Below, in pieces: positions 17,826-27,099 of a DNA stretch of 64,000 nucleotides. Within the stretch, counting starts at the first letter, position 1. The number at the start of each line of letters is the position of its first letter. The translations under genes and the position numbers were made by a program. The notes below the pieces were generated by a model. That model saw nothing but the letters and a program-made list of their open reading frames with translations. It was not told the origin of the DNA and made no database searches. Source of the stretch: Paenibacillus sp. BIHB 4019 (GTDB taxonomy: Bacteria > Bacillota > Bacilli > Paenibacillales > Paenibacillaceae); the NCBI RefSeq assembly GCF_002741035.1, contig NZ_CP016808.1:3513501-3577500 (forward strand), given 5' to 3'.

Positions 17826-19142
17826 TTATTGTTTAGCAACAAGCAGAACGCGGCTAATCGATTGCTCGCTAAGCGTGGATGCCGTTTTGCCATCGCTGCT
17901 CAGTTGGAACAACTGCCCGTAGCCAGCGTCCTTGGAGTCGTCATTGATGTAGTAAATGCCATCAACGTCTTCACTAAGCTGCATATAATCCCAGTTCAAT
18001 CCAGGTATCTTTTGAACCGACAAATCCGATTTCAGCAAATAGCTGGCATTGTCACCGAAAAAGATTGTAGAAGTGATTTTGCCGCCTGACATAATGTTGT
18101 ATACGGAATGAAGCTTAGAAATGTTAAGATTTTTTTTGCTGGTAACTTTATTGTTTTTTATCGTGGCAACATAACCTTTGTCCGCTGAATCAATAAAAGC
18201 CACTTTGTCAGTGCCTACATTTGCAATATCATAGACGCCTGTGCTGTGCAGGGAGAAGGTTTTGCCGCTTGTGTTCAAGAGGTAGCCTTTACCGGTGCTA
18301 TAGTTGAAATGCCCTTCGGAATCAAGGCGAATGCCTTTATTGAAGAGGTAGTACGTATTTTTTGCCCAAATACCGGAATATGCAGCATTTGCATCAATTG
18401 GAGCATTTAAGTTGAGGGCTTTAGCTGCGCCGCCTTTTTTAGGAACGCTATAAAGCACGATGCAGTCAAGCGAATACATTTGTTCTTCCGGCTTGGTATT
18501 GACAATAATATTGACGGAATTAGCAGTTGTTTGGATATGGTGATCCTGCTCAATCGCACCCGCTGCAATGTATTGCACTTGTCCTGCGCCTGTAACTGCT
18601 TTGGAGGCTACCCATGTGGAACGACCATTACGCACGGTATTGTAATAGATTTTTCCATCAATGATTTTGAATTCTTCAAAGTCTGTATCAGCTTTATCAG
18701 CGATTTGTTTTGCTTCCGATACAGCAGCAGCATTAGCAGAAACCGAATAGATTTTCCCAGCGCTTGTCATGTAGTAAAGCGTTCCATTCACAATGGAATA
18801 GTGCAGCACATCGTTATAAAATACTTCATCTTCGGTTGCTGTGCCGTCGATCGGCAAACGTAGCAGCGTAGTTGATCCGCTGTAAGACAAATAATACAAA
18901 TAGTTGCCACCGCGATTCAGTGCAGTACCGGGAACGTCAAAATCCTCCATTATGAGAGCGGCACCAGTGCCATCTGTTTTAATACGGAACAGGTCTTGGT
19001 CAGATGTGTAATAAACATAACCGCTGGCGTTTGCTGCTGCCTCGGCTGTCGGTGCTGTTACTGTGCCGAAGCTAGTAAACAGCAGGGTGAAAATAAAAAG
19101 CATGCAAACATTCTTTTTTGTGAAAAGGTGAAGCTTATTCAT
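17826..19142 (-). CDS. Secreted DUF5050-type beta-propeller protein
   Basis: 438 residues. A signal peptide (about 1-37, ending AEAAA) is followed by repeated YYLSYSG/YYMTSAG/YYINDDS-type strands, each starting a blade in which a displayed value is read out. This layout is typical of DUF5050 proteins, which have a beta-propeller related to LDL-receptor YWTD repeats. It is exported and probably binds a wall or extracellular ligand. The gene stands alone, with AAGGAAG nine bases before the ATG and a shared terminator downstream. Confidence 0.78.
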   Translation of the reverse strand: MNKLHLFTKKNVCMLFIFTLLFTSFGTVTAPTAEAAANASGYVYYTSDQDLFRIKTDGTGAALIMEDFDVPGTALNRGGNYLYYLSYSGSTTLLRLPIDGTATEDEVFYNDVLHYSIVNGTLYYMTSAGKIYSVSANAAAVSEAKQIADKADTDFEEFKIIDGKIYYNTVRNGRSTWVASKAVTGAGQVQYIAAGAIEQDHHIQTTANSVNIIVNTKPEEQMYSLDCIVLYSVPKKGGAAKALNLNAPIDANAAYSGIWAKNTYYLFNKGIRLDSEGHFNYSTGKGYLLNTSGKTFSLHSTGVYDIANVGTDKVAFIDSADKGYVATIKNNKVTSKKNLNISKLHSVYNIMSGGKITSTIFFGDNASYLLKSDLSVQKIPGLNWDYMQLSEDVDGIYYINDDSKDAGYGQLFQLSSDGKTASTLSEQSISRVLLVAKQ

Positions 19143-19323
19143 TACTTAATCTTCCTTTCTAGTGCTGTGGAATAGTATTTGCTGTAAACAACTCTCTTTT
19201 AGTGAAAAAAAGGAAGCTGCTTGAATACTTATCGGTTTATAGGACGAAAAACATTATACTAATATTATAATTATTTATACAAAATTTATTGAATAAACAT
19301 GGGAGAAGCTGGTGCGAGTTGTG

Positions 19324-20286
19324 TTATTTGGCGGTTGTTGAGGCAAGATTAGCGAGAAATTGCAGGACAGCAGCACTTAATTGTTCAAGTCCTGGCTGTT
19401 CAATCGGAAAATGTCCGGCTCCTTCCAGCAGCACCAGCTTTTTCGGACAAGCCAATCTATTATAGAAGCTTTCGCTAAAAGCATATGGGGTCATGGGATC
19501 GGCTTCTGGGTGAACCAGCAGTACAGGACAGGAATTAAAGTTTTCTGGCTGCACTTCCGGCGTCATGTTCAGAAAAGTTCTTAGCAATTTAAGAGGCACA
19601 CGGGTTGCTGCTGCACGGGGATCCTCCATAATAAGCTGGGCTAATTCCGGATGGTTGGCTATTAGATTCATGCGCGATACTTTGGAAACAGGCAGCCGAA
19701 ATGAATCTAGTAAAATGGGGAATGCATCCATTAGCCATTTGCCATACACCGCTACATATTTATTAGGGGCAAGCTGGAGTCGCATAGCAGCGTCACTGGT
19801 GTCTACGAAGGTTGTAGCAATTAGACCTTGCACATACGGACTACGGGCAGCAACATGATAGGCGAGCATGCCCCCAATGCTGGCGCCGAGCAGTACGATA
19901 GGCTTGCCATCACGTTTATATTCGCTTTCAACTAAATCAACTAAAAGCTGGATCCAGTCTTCATAACGAATCGTTCTGGAGGGAGGGCTTAATTGGCTGA
20001 GCCCATAGGGAGGGAGGTCCGGAGCGAGCATTTCATAGCCGTGCTTTTGCAGCAGCTTGCCATAAGGGGCGAATAAACGGCCATTGCCTCCAGCACCATG
20101 CACGAGTACAATTTTGAGCGGACTTTCGGGTGCGGGCAAACGATCTAAGTGAATTTCACTATTATTCCATTGCCACCATTCTTCAATAGGCAGGTTATTT
20201 TCTTTTAACTGTATTTCTTCAGGGAAAAATCGTTGATAGCTCTCCCAGTAGATGCTGTTATTATTGTAATCTCTTTGTTTGTTCAT
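19324..20286 (-). CDS. Alpha/beta hydrolase
   Basis: 320 residues, cytoplasmic. The oxyanion loop HGAGGNG (63-69), nucleophile elbow GASIGG (Ser136), Asp263 (PEADPMTPY) and His292 (GAGHFP) give a complete Ser-Asp-His triad. The substrate could be an ester, lactone or lipid and cannot be told from sequence. The ATG follows AGGAG. An 18-base motif upstream is shared with the EamA transporter gene, so the two may be regulated together. Confidence 0.82.
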   Translation of the reverse strand: MNKQRDYNNNSIYWESYQRFFPEEIQLKENNLPIEEWWQWNNSEIHLDRLPAPESPLKIVLVHGAGGNGRLFAPYGKLLQKHGYEMLAPDLPPYGLSQLSPPSRTIRYEDWIQLLVDLVESEYKRDGKPIVLLGASIGGMLAYHVAARSPYVQGLIATTFVDTSDAAMRLQLAPNKYVAVYGKWLMDAFPILLDSFRLPVSKVSRMNLIANHPELAQLIMEDPRAAATRVPLKLLRTFLNMTPEVQPENFNSCPVLLVHPEADPMTPYAFSESFYNRLACPKKLVLLEGAGHFPIEQPGLEQLSAAVLQFLANLASTTAK

Positions 20287-20345
20287 CGTTGATCGCTCCT
20301 GTTCTGCTATCTATTATGAATGGATGAATTCATAAATAGCAATGC

Positions 20346-20363
20346 AGGCTTATAGGTCGAAAC
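20346..20363. repeat. 18-base motif shared upstream of two genes (copy 1)
   Basis: AGGCTTATAGGTCGAAAC lies about 60 bases upstream of the hydrolase start. Copy 2 at 21362-21379 (16 of 18 identical) lies about 31 bases upstream of the EamA start, in the same orientation relative to the genes. It may be a common operator. Confidence 0.45.
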
Positions 20364-20404
20364 GGCTAATTTGCGTAATGCGATGCCATTTTTCAAGAGA
20401 GTGT

Positions 20405-21331
20405 CTACTGTAGTGCCTCTTTTTCCCTAGCTCTACCCGGAACTTGAACCGGGCCCTTAACGGGCAACGGAGCGCCATCATGGCGCTTCCATTTTATTTC
20501 GGAGGCGACGACAGCAAGCAGCACGAGCGCTGCTCCGACATAGCCCTGCGGCGGCAAAATTTCATGTGCAAACCAAAAGCCTACGGTTGCCGCAAACACA
20601 GGCTCCAAGGCGAAAATAAGCCCCGTTCGCGTGGGTGTCGTGTATTTTTGGGCAATGGGCTGAATAATGAAGCCAAAGCCGCTGCATAAAAGGCTTAGCG
20701 CAAGCACAGCCCCCCAGCTGGCAGGCGTTTGCGGCAAAGTCGGGGTCTCGAACAGCAGCATGCCGATTAAGCCAAAACCGCCCGCAAAGCCTAGCTGTAA
20801 AATGCCCAGATTCAGCGTGTTTGAAGTTTTCGCCGCCGAGTTCGTTAATATAATATAAAGGGCATAAAAAGCAGCTGACAGCACGCAAAGGATATCTCCA
20901 CCCCCGATGCTGAATGGCAGTTTTAGCGTCAGCAGCGCGATGCCGGTAAGGGCTAGCACAACACTGAGCCGCATGGATGGAGCAAGCTTCTGCTTGAACA
21001 GCATAACCGACAGCAGCGGAACGAAGATGACGGTCATGCTTACAAGGAAGCCGGCATTAGACGTCGTAGTCGTCTTAAGCCCGAACAGGATGCAGGCAAA
21101 AACGGCGAATAGGAGGAAGCCGAGCATCGCACTATATTTAATCGTGCGCCAATCTGCCTTGCGCAGCGATTTCCAGAAGAGAAGAGACGTAAGCAGGAAG
21201 GCGAGTCCGAAGCGCAGGGCAATTAAATTAAAGGCAGCAATGGATTCAAGCCCTATTTTCATAAATAAGTAAGAACAGCCCCAAAATACGGTTGCGAGCA
21301 CGATGAGTAATTCGGCGTTTCTAGGTTTCAT
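20405..21331 (-). CDS. EamA/DMT-family transporter
   Basis: 308 residues with ten predicted membrane helices in two EamA halves (about 5-140 and 150-290). The start of the first half (ILATVFWGCSYLFMKIG) is typical of the drug/metabolite transporter superfamily. Members export amino acids, purines or other metabolites. The gene is divergent from a LysR regulator, a common arrangement for inducible exporters. The tail is basic and cytoplasmic. Confidence 0.88.
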   Translation of the reverse strand: MKPRNAELLIVLATVFWGCSYLFMKIGLESIAAFNLIALRFGLAFLLTSLLFWKSLRKADWRTIKYSAMLGFLLFAVFACILFGLKTTTTSNAGFLVSMTVIFVPLLSVMLFKQKLAPSMRLSVVLALTGIALLTLKLPFSIGGGDILCVLSAAFYALYIILTNSAAKTSNTLNLGILQLGFAGGFGLIGMLLFETPTLPQTPASWGAVLALSLLCSGFGFIIQPIAQKYTTPTRTGLIFALEPVFAATVGFWFAHEILPPQGYVGAALVLLAVVASEIKWKRHDGAPLPVKGPVQVPGRAREKEALQ

Positions 21332-21361
21332 GAGATTTATCTTCTCCGACTTTAATAGAAT

Positions 21362-21379
21362 AGGCTTATGGGCCGAAAC
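21362..21379. repeat. 18-base motif shared upstream of two genes (copy 2)
   Basis: AGGCTTATGGGCCGAAAC, 16 of 18 bases identical to copy 1 at 20346-20363. It lies upstream of the EamA gene in the gap shared with the LysR gene. Confidence 0.45.
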
Positions 21380-21430
21380 CTAGTATACTGGGGTTTGATA
21401 TATAAGTATAACGGGGATTTCTTGTTTTAA

Positions 21431-21449
21431 ACATGAGAAATGCTCATGT
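21431..21449. promoter_or_regulatory. Inverted repeat, candidate LysR binding site
   Basis: ACATGAG-N5-CTCATGT, perfect 7-base arms, 19-38 bases before the LysR start. The symmetric layout with a short core fits LysR-type autoregulatory sites. Confidence 0.5.
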
Positions 21450-21467
21450 AAATAGAGGAGACGCAGG

Positions 21468-22364
21468 ATGAGCATTAATAAATATGAAATATTCGTACAG
21501 GTTGCGCGGCTTGGCAGTTTAACGAAGGCGGCGGAAATACTCGGCTTTACCCAATCGGGCATTAGCCACGCGATCAACAGCTTGGAGAGTGAAATCGGTT
21601 TTAGGCTGCTGCAGCGCAGCCGCGCAGGCATTCAATTGACATCGGAAGGCGAGCGGCTCTTGCAGCCAATGCGCGAGGTGCTTCAAGCCAATGTCCGATT
21701 GCAAGAAGAGATCGCTGCAATCAGGGGGCTGGAGGCTGGAACGATTCGTATCGGCACGTTCACAAGCGTATCCGTCCACTGGCTGCCGCGGATGATGAAA
21801 GCTTTCCTGAACGATTATCCGCAAATTGAATTTAAGCTGATGGAGGGGGACTATCAGGAGGTTGAGGAATGGCTGGAGGAGGGGCAAATCGACTGCGGTT
21901 TTTTCTCCTTGCCCACGAGTGACAAGCTGGAGGTGTTCCCGCTAAAAGAGGATCGGATGCTGTGCATTTTGCCCCAGGAACATCCGTTGTGCGGAGCCGC
22001 CTTTTTCCCGCTTGCGCGGCTTGCGGAGGAACCATTCATTATCCCTAAAGCGGGCTCGGATCATGACGTTCGGCGTGTGCTTAAGAAGGCGGCGATTACG
22101 CCAAACGTCAGATTTGAGGCGGGTGATGATGCGGCTATTATTGCCATGGTTGAACAGGGACTGGGCATTAGCATATTGCCTGAGCTCGTAATTGAAGGGC
22201 GCAAGCATCATGTCCACGTCATGGAGCTGGAAGAACCAAGCTTTCGGTCGCTTGGCATCGCCGTCCATTCTATGAAGTTTTGCTCGCCTGCTACGAGGCG
22301 ATTCCTTGCCCATGTACAATCATGGCTGGAAAAGCAGCAGCTATTGCAGGCCAATAATGCATAA
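21468..22364 (+). CDS. LysR-family transcriptional regulator
   Basis: 298 residues. The N-terminal winged helix-turn-helix (about 1-60: FVQVARLGSLTKAAEILGFTQSGISHAINSLE) and a C-terminal substrate-binding domain of two lobes (about 88-290) are standard for the family. Divergent from the EamA transporter, which it probably controls in response to the exported compound. An inverted repeat lies in the shared gap. Confidence 0.9.
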   Translation: MSINKYEIFVQVARLGSLTKAAEILGFTQSGISHAINSLESEIGFRLLQRSRAGIQLTSEGERLLQPMREVLQANVRLQEEIAAIRGLEAGTIRIGTFTSVSVHWLPRMMKAFLNDYPQIEFKLMEGDYQEVEEWLEEGQIDCGFFSLPTSDKLEVFPLKEDRMLCILPQEHPLCGAAFFPLARLAEEPFIIPKAGSDHDVRRVLKKAAITPNVRFEAGDDAAIIAMVEQGLGISILPELVIEGRKHHVHVMELEEPSFRSLGIAVHSMKFCSPATRRFLAHVQSWLEKQQLLQANNA

Positions 22365-22494
22365 CTAAGGTGTGGAATTCATTAGGGCTGTGGAGTCTAT
22401 CAAAAATTCAATTACAGGGTAAGATATTGGATAGGCGCAAGATTGATAAGATTGGCACAAAGTGGAATACTGGTACATAAGGAGCGTGAAACAG

Positions 22495-23322
22495 ATGGCA
22501 AAAAACCATGAGCAGACGGCGAATAAAAAGGTTGTTTTGAGCAGCATCGATCCAAAGGATAAAGGTTCCTTTAACCATAAGGAAGAGGTGGAGAAGGAAG
22601 CGCTGAAGCTGAAGGAGGAATTGGAGCAGCTTCAGGAGAAGCTCGCGGCTGCGAAGGAGCAGGCAGTGCTGTTCGTCATTCAAGGGATGGATTGCAGCGG
22701 GAAGGATGGCGTAACGAAGCATGTGTTTGCCGGGCTGAACCCGCAGGGCGTGTCCGCTCATAGCTTCAAGGCGCCGACGGATGTGGAGAAGCGGCATGAT
22801 TTTATTTGGCGGGCGCACAACAACGTGCCGGAGCTGGGCCAAATCGCGATTTTTAACCGTTCTTATTATGAGGATGTTTTGATTACAAGGGTGCATGGTG
22901 CAGTGTCCGACCAGGAGGCGAAGCGGCGCTTTAAGCATATTAACCATTTTGAGTCGCTGCTTGCGGATAGCGGGGTTAAGGTTGTCAAAATCTTTTTGCA
23001 CATTTCCAAGGAGTTTCAGCTGGAGAAGCTGAAAAGCCGAATTGAGGATTCGTCGAAAAATTGGAAGTTTGACCCGTCGGACCTCCAGGAGCGGAAATAC
23101 TGGGAACAATATCAGGGCTATTACGAGCAGCTGTTTGAAAAATGCAGCAAGCACGCGCCTTGGCATATCGTGCCTTCTGACCATCGCTGGTACCGCAATT
23201 ATGCCGTGCTGCGCATTGCTGTGGAAGCCTTGAGAAGCATGGAGCTCCAAGAGCCGCCAGCGAATCCGGAGCTGAAAGCTTTTCTGAAGGAAATCAAGGA
23301 GCAAGAGCAGGAGCAGTCATAA
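22495..23322 (+). CDS. Polyphosphate kinase 2 family protein
   Basis: 275 residues from the ATG at 22495, which follows GGAGCG; an upstream in-frame ATG at 22462 has no ribosome site. Walker A is GMDCSGKDG (64-72) and a Walker B/lid region follows with IAIFNRSYYEDVL (117-129). PPK2 enzymes move phosphate between polyphosphate and nucleotides. Length and the single domain fit class I or III enzymes that phosphorylate NDP or NMP; direction and base specificity cannot be told. No partner gene is nearby and a terminator follows. Confidence 0.88.
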   Translation: MAKNHEQTANKKVVLSSIDPKDKGSFNHKEEVEKEALKLKEELEQLQEKLAAAKEQAVLFVIQGMDCSGKDGVTKHVFAGLNPQGVSAHSFKAPTDVEKRHDFIWRAHNNVPELGQIAIFNRSYYEDVLITRVHGAVSDQEAKRRFKHINHFESLLADSGVKVVKIFLHISKEFQLEKLKSRIEDSSKNWKFDPSDLQERKYWEQYQGYYEQLFEKCSKHAPWHIVPSDHRWYRNYAVLRIAVEALRSMELQEPPANPELKAFLKEIKEQEQEQS

Positions 23323-23383
23323 CGAATGCGGTCATAACGGATGCGTTTTTAGTGAATGCGTTCCGAATGAATAACGAAATGAA

Positions 23384-23438
23384 AATAACCGGTCATGCAT
23401 CGCAAATCACAATGCGGTACATGGCCGGTTATTTTTTT
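23384..23438 (+). terminator. Terminator after PPK2 (bidirectional)
   Basis: A long stem of AATAACCGGTCATG with its near-perfect complement (23384-23397 with 23420-23433) is followed by seven T. The minus strand also ends T-rich, serving the converging gene. Confidence 0.82.
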
Positions 23439-23455
23439 ACAAGCCGAATCAAGCG

Positions 23456-24052
23456 CTAGCTAAAGAAAAAATCCAAATATTGCTGTCCATGCTCGCGTCC
23501 TATAATCGCCGGGGCAAGCTCCATGGCGCGTTCAATAAACTCGCTCTTTACTTCGGAATCCTCGTCCGTGGCATCGAGTTCGAATTCCTCTTCCTCTACC
23601 TTCATCAATGCAGTAGTCATGGCGAAAAAATCGGACAGCGAGGCAGCGATTTGCGAATGCCGCTTCTGAATGCTGCCGTATACCGGCCCTTGCGGATCGG
23701 TCGAATCAACGATAAGCGCATCGCCATTGTAATCGGCGAAGACGATCCAGCCATCCGGCCATTTCGGATCAGGAGCAAGTCCGGAAGCCGTCATAATCCA
23801 GCGCCAGCCCTGCTGCGCCCGCTCCAGCTCCGGCAAACGGAAAAATTGCACGGCCAGAACACCGCCAATTATCGGATGCTCCTGCAATTCTATACAGCTG
23901 TAAAAGGTTCGCAGCGCTTCTCCAAGTGGAAGCGGCTCCTGAACGGGCAGCGGCTCATCATGATAATAAACCTCGCCAAGGTCAATGTCATGCCTCCCAA
24001 ATACGGAAGCGAATTGCTGTAGTTGCGTCATTAATGTACTATTTACGCTCAT
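23456..24052 (-). CDS. SUKH (SMI1/KNR4)-like protein
   Basis: 198 residues. The ATG at 24052 follows GAGGGGGA and overlaps the stop of the upstream gene (ATGA), so translation is coupled. The central part (about 50-145), with GWRWI, a WPDGWIVFADYNGDALIVDST core and a final ASLSDFFAMT segment, resembles the SMI1/KNR4 (SUKH) fold. SUKH proteins are often immunity proteins against polymorphic toxins but can be general cytoplasmic partners. The match is by eye. No toxin gene is recognisable next to it. Confidence 0.6.
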   Translation of the reverse strand: MSVNSTLMTQLQQFASVFGRHDIDLGEVYYHDEPLPVQEPLPLGEALRTFYSCIELQEHPIIGGVLAVQFFRLPELERAQQGWRWIMTASGLAPDPKWPDGWIVFADYNGDALIVDSTDPQGPVYGSIQKRHSQIAASLSDFFAMTTALMKVEEEEFELDATDEDSEVKSEFIERAMELAPAIIGREHGQQYLDFFFS

Positions 24053-24948
24053 GTAGCGTTCCCCCTCGTCGTCCATTTTTCCAAAATATCAATTAAATCT
24101 TCCCTTAATAAATCTACACGGTAGCTCAGCTTTTTCTTGCGCAGCTTTTCTTCCAGCAGGTCCACAATAACGAGCAAATCCGCTTTAAACAGCTGCTGCT
24201 GCTCCTGTAAAGACAGCTCGCCCTCCGCTCTCGTAAAATGCCTGGTCACCTCTAGTTTAAGCTCGCCCTTGCGGGAAGCCAGCTTGCCGACAGCGAATTT
24301 CGGCTTTATGTAATACCCTTGCTCGAACCCTGCTGGAACATCGTTTTGCTCATGAAAATATTCATACTGCAGCGTACGCTCGGCATCATCATGATGGCTA
24401 AAGAAGCAAGAAATACCGATGTAGCTAAAAGAATCGCCGTAAAGCTGCTGACGCATATGTTCATCCAGTGCGCTCCGCAGTTCGCTCAGGCTGTTTATGA
24501 AAGGCTTGGCTGACAGCTGATAGTTGCCGGAGCGGACGAGGCGCAGCGGATTTTTCGGCAGCAGATTGCGCTGGGAAGCAAAGGCGGCAATGCCATAATC
24601 GGTGTTGTCGCTGCCCTCATGGATGACGAAGCTGTCTTGCCGCTTGCTCCAGCCTTTGCAGGAGCCTTCGATCTGCTTGAAGGTGCGGGTGCGCAGCTCG
24701 GTGTAGAAGGAGCCGCTGATCCATTTTTCCGCAACTGCCTCTACGGGTGTCAAGGAAGTTCCCCAGCCAGTAATAGCAAGCGCCTCGCATACACGTACAA
24801 GCTCATTCCACTGCTTGATGTTGGCATAATGAAAAAGCCGATGATATTCGGCGATGAGCAGCTCGCGAAGCTCGTCCATAACCGGAGCCGCTTGAATGAC
24901 TTCGTTCAGCTGCTCGAGCGTTTCTGTTTCAAAGATGGATCTAAGCAT
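24049..24948 (-). CDS. Unknown 299-residue protein
   Basis: The ATG at 24948 follows AGGGGG; a longer frame reaches 25074 but without a ribosome site. I do not recognise a family. No signal peptide or membrane helix is seen. The N-terminal 70 residues are helical; the middle (80-220) is mixed with many aromatic residues; the C-terminus is a charged coiled-coil-like helix (LLEEKLRKKKL). It is coupled by overlap to the SUKH-like gene downstream, so the two probably act together. Confidence 0.6.
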   Translation of the reverse strand: MLRSIFETETLEQLNEVIQAAPVMDELRELLIAEYHRLFHYANIKQWNELVRVCEALAITGWGTSLTPVEAVAEKWISGSFYTELRTRTFKQIEGSCKGWSKRQDSFVIHEGSDNTDYGIAAFASQRNLLPKNPLRLVRSGNYQLSAKPFINSLSELRSALDEHMRQQLYGDSFSYIGISCFFSHHDDAERTLQYEYFHEQNDVPAGFEQGYYIKPKFAVGKLASRKGELKLEVTRHFTRAEGELSLQEQQQLFKADLLVIVDLLEEKLRKKKLSYRVDLLREDLIDILEKWTTRGNAT

Positions 24949-25044
24949 CGTAAATTCCCCCTGTAGAAAAATAGTAATCAGAGGCACCAGGTTATCTCTT
25001 ATTATGCCATACCATTCCTTCAATTTCCTGTTTAACGGATGCAT

Positions 25045-25091
25045 GGAAAAAACCTTCGAGATCCGCAGCAGCACAAGCGGAGTCGAAGGTT
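25045..25091 (-). terminator. Terminator after the rbsK-rbsR operon
   Basis: A 9-bp stem (25051-25059 with 25083-25091), with extra inner pairing CCGC/GCGG, is followed on the minus strand by six T. Confidence 0.8.
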
Positions 25092-25147
25092 CATCTGTGC
25101 TGATATCAGCAAACTGAAATCAGTAAACGGAAATCAACATACCGAAA

Positions 25148-26131
25148 TTAGGTCGTTGCTTTCTGGAGCAGCGCTACTTCCAGCTCATAGTTGCAGCGCT
25201 CAAGCGGCTCGTTGTTAATTTGGCGAATTAAATAGTTCATAGCGGTGCTGCCGAGCGTATAAATTTGCTGGGAAACGGTGGTCAGCTCCGGATATACCAT
25301 ATCCATTCGAACACCGTCGAAGCCAATTAGCTTCACTTGGGAGGGGACGGATACGCCAAGCTCATGCAGCGCCTTAAGCGCTCCTGCGGCCATAAGGTCA
25401 TTGCCGGCGAATACGCCGTCCACATCGGGATGCTGGCGAAAAATATTTTTCATTGCCTCGTAGCCTCCTGCAACGCTGAAGTGGCCGAATGCGGTTAGGC
25501 TAGGCGTAAACCACGGCAGTTCAGAGCACATTTCCTCATAAGCGAGCGTTCGCTCACGCGCGGAATGCACATGCGATGGTCCGCATATATGGGCGATTTT
25601 GCCGCATCCCGCATCCAGCAAATGCTGCACGGCGAGCTGTCCGCCATAGCGGTTAGCTGCTGTAATCGTAACAATTGGATGGTCAGGAAAGCTTTTATCA
25701 ATGACGACGATCGGAATCGACCGTTTTTGCAAGGCAATAATTTGCTCGGGTGAAATGGTATAAGAAGAAACGATAATGCCATCAATTTGTTTATTGATTA
25801 ACGCTTCTATATACCTTTTTTCCTTGTCGGGATTATTGTCCGTGTTGCAAAGGACGAGCGTATAGCCTTGGGAGGCGGCTGCATCCTCAGCAGCACGGGC
25901 AATTTCTGGGAAAAAAGGGTTCAAAATGTCGGGTACCATTAAGGCGACTGCAGCTGTTTTTTTGCCCGCGAGGCTCCTGGCAATCGTATTAGGCTTGTAG
26001 TTCAGCTTCTCGGCAGCGGCTTGAATGGCGGCTTCCGCTTCCTTGCTTACATATCCGCTTTTATTGTACAGCCGAGAGACAGTGGCAACCGATACGCCGG
26101 CCAGCTTGCTGACATCTCTGATCGTGGTCAT
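25148..26131 (-). CDS. rbsR: LacI-family repressor, RbsR-like
   Basis: 327 residues. The N-terminal helix-turn-helix (TIRDVSKLAGVSVATVSRLYN, 2-22) and hinge are followed by a periplasmic-binding-like effector domain. The DNA recognition residues VAT in the second helix are those of RbsR/CcpA-like members. It is downstream of ribokinase in the same operon (28-base gap), so ribose is the likely effector. A LacI-type palindrome lies upstream of rbsK. The match to RbsR rests on context as much as on sequence. Confidence 0.82.
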   Translation of the reverse strand: MTTIRDVSKLAGVSVATVSRLYNKSGYVSKEAEAAIQAAAEKLNYKPNTIARSLAGKKTAAVALMVPDILNPFFPEIARAAEDAAASQGYTLVLCNTDNNPDKEKRYIEALINKQIDGIIVSSYTISPEQIIALQKRSIPIVVIDKSFPDHPIVTITAANRYGGQLAVQHLLDAGCGKIAHICGPSHVHSARERTLAYEEMCSELPWFTPSLTAFGHFSVAGGYEAMKNIFRQHPDVDGVFAGNDLMAAGALKALHELGVSVPSQVKLIGFDGVRMDMVYPELTTVSQQIYTLGSTAMNYLIRQINNEPLERCNYELEVALLQKATT

Positions 26132-26159
26132 AAGGGCTAGATCCTTTCAAAAGTGAGCT

Positions 26160-27071
26160 TTAGTGTGATGCTTGCTGGATGAAAGCTTCGACATCCTTAC
26201 GGAGCGGCATTCCGCTTTGGGCACCTAGCTTGGTGACGGATAGTGCGCTTGCGGCAACGGCGAACTGGACAGCTTCCTCTAGAGCGGCTCCTTCGCTTAG
26301 CTTCACAGCTAGTGCACCGTTAAACGTATCGCCTGCACCAGTCGTATCTACAACTTCGACCTTATGTCCCGTTACATGGCCTTGCGTCCCCTCCGCTGCT
26401 TTGTAATAAGCGCCGTTGCTGCCTGCTGTCATTACGATAGGATGCGGATACTGCTCCAGTAAAGATTCCGGAGTAGTTTGGCGCTCTAAACCCGTCACAA
26501 TAGCCAGCTCAAATTCATTTGGCGTAATGAGATGCAATTGGGCTAGCAATTCCTCCGGCAATCTCACAGCAGGCGCCGGGTTCAAAATAACCGGTACGCC
26601 GAGTGAATACGCGAGCCTAATGGAAGCTTCGACCGTTTCAAGCGGAATTTCATGCTGCAGCATGACCATATCTGAGGCAGCGATGACATCCTTCAGTGCA
26701 AGGACATCTTCTGGAAGCAAGCAGTGGTTTGCCCCTGGAATAACGATAATGCGATTGTCGCCTTCGGTGACGGTAATGGCAGCGATGCCGGTAGCTTGAT
26801 GAGGAACCGTTTTCACATATTGCATATCGATACCCTCAGCGCCAAGCGCGTCCCTTAGCTGCTGCGCCATCGTATCCTCGCCGACACAGCCGAGCATTGT
26901 AACCGCAGCCCCAAGTCTTGCGCAAGCGACTGCCTGATTAGCGCCTTTTCCGCCTGTAAAGCTGGAAAAAGCGTTGCCAATTAACGTCTCCCCTTGATTC
27001 GGCATCACATCCGTTTCTGTAACCATATCAATATTCAAACTGCCAATAACGGTAATTTTTGCTTGGGACAT
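26160..27071 (-). CDS. rbsK: Ribokinase
   Basis: 303 residues of the PfkB family. Signature 1 GGKGANQAVACARLG (about 40-54) and signature 2 DTTGAGDTFNGALAV (about 242-256, with the catalytic Asp) are intact. It phosphorylates D-ribose at O5 with ATP. The start has GAGGTG upstream. Only rbsK and rbsR are here; rbsD and the RbsABC transporter are absent from the window, so uptake must be encoded elsewhere. Confidence 0.92.
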   Translation of the reverse strand: MSQAKITVIGSLNIDMVTETDVMPNQGETLIGNAFSSFTGGKGANQAVACARLGAAVTMLGCVGEDTMAQQLRDALGAEGIDMQYVKTVPHQATGIAAITVTEGDNRIIVIPGANHCLLPEDVLALKDVIAASDMVMLQHEIPLETVEASIRLAYSLGVPVILNPAPAVRLPEELLAQLHLITPNEFELAIVTGLERQTTPESLLEQYPHPIVMTAGSNGAYYKAAEGTQGHVTGHKVEVVDTTGAGDTFNGALAVKLSEGAALEEAVQFAVAASALSVTKLGAQSGMPLRKDVEAFIQQASH

Positions 27072-27099
27072 AGGAACACCTCTTGTTTTTGATTATGTG

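Noticed and set aside
22408..23304. 298-codon minus-strand ORF opposite PPK2
   Set aside because: It is the antisense of a clear PPK2 gene. Product is rich in Leu/Arg/His with no domain and no ribosome site.
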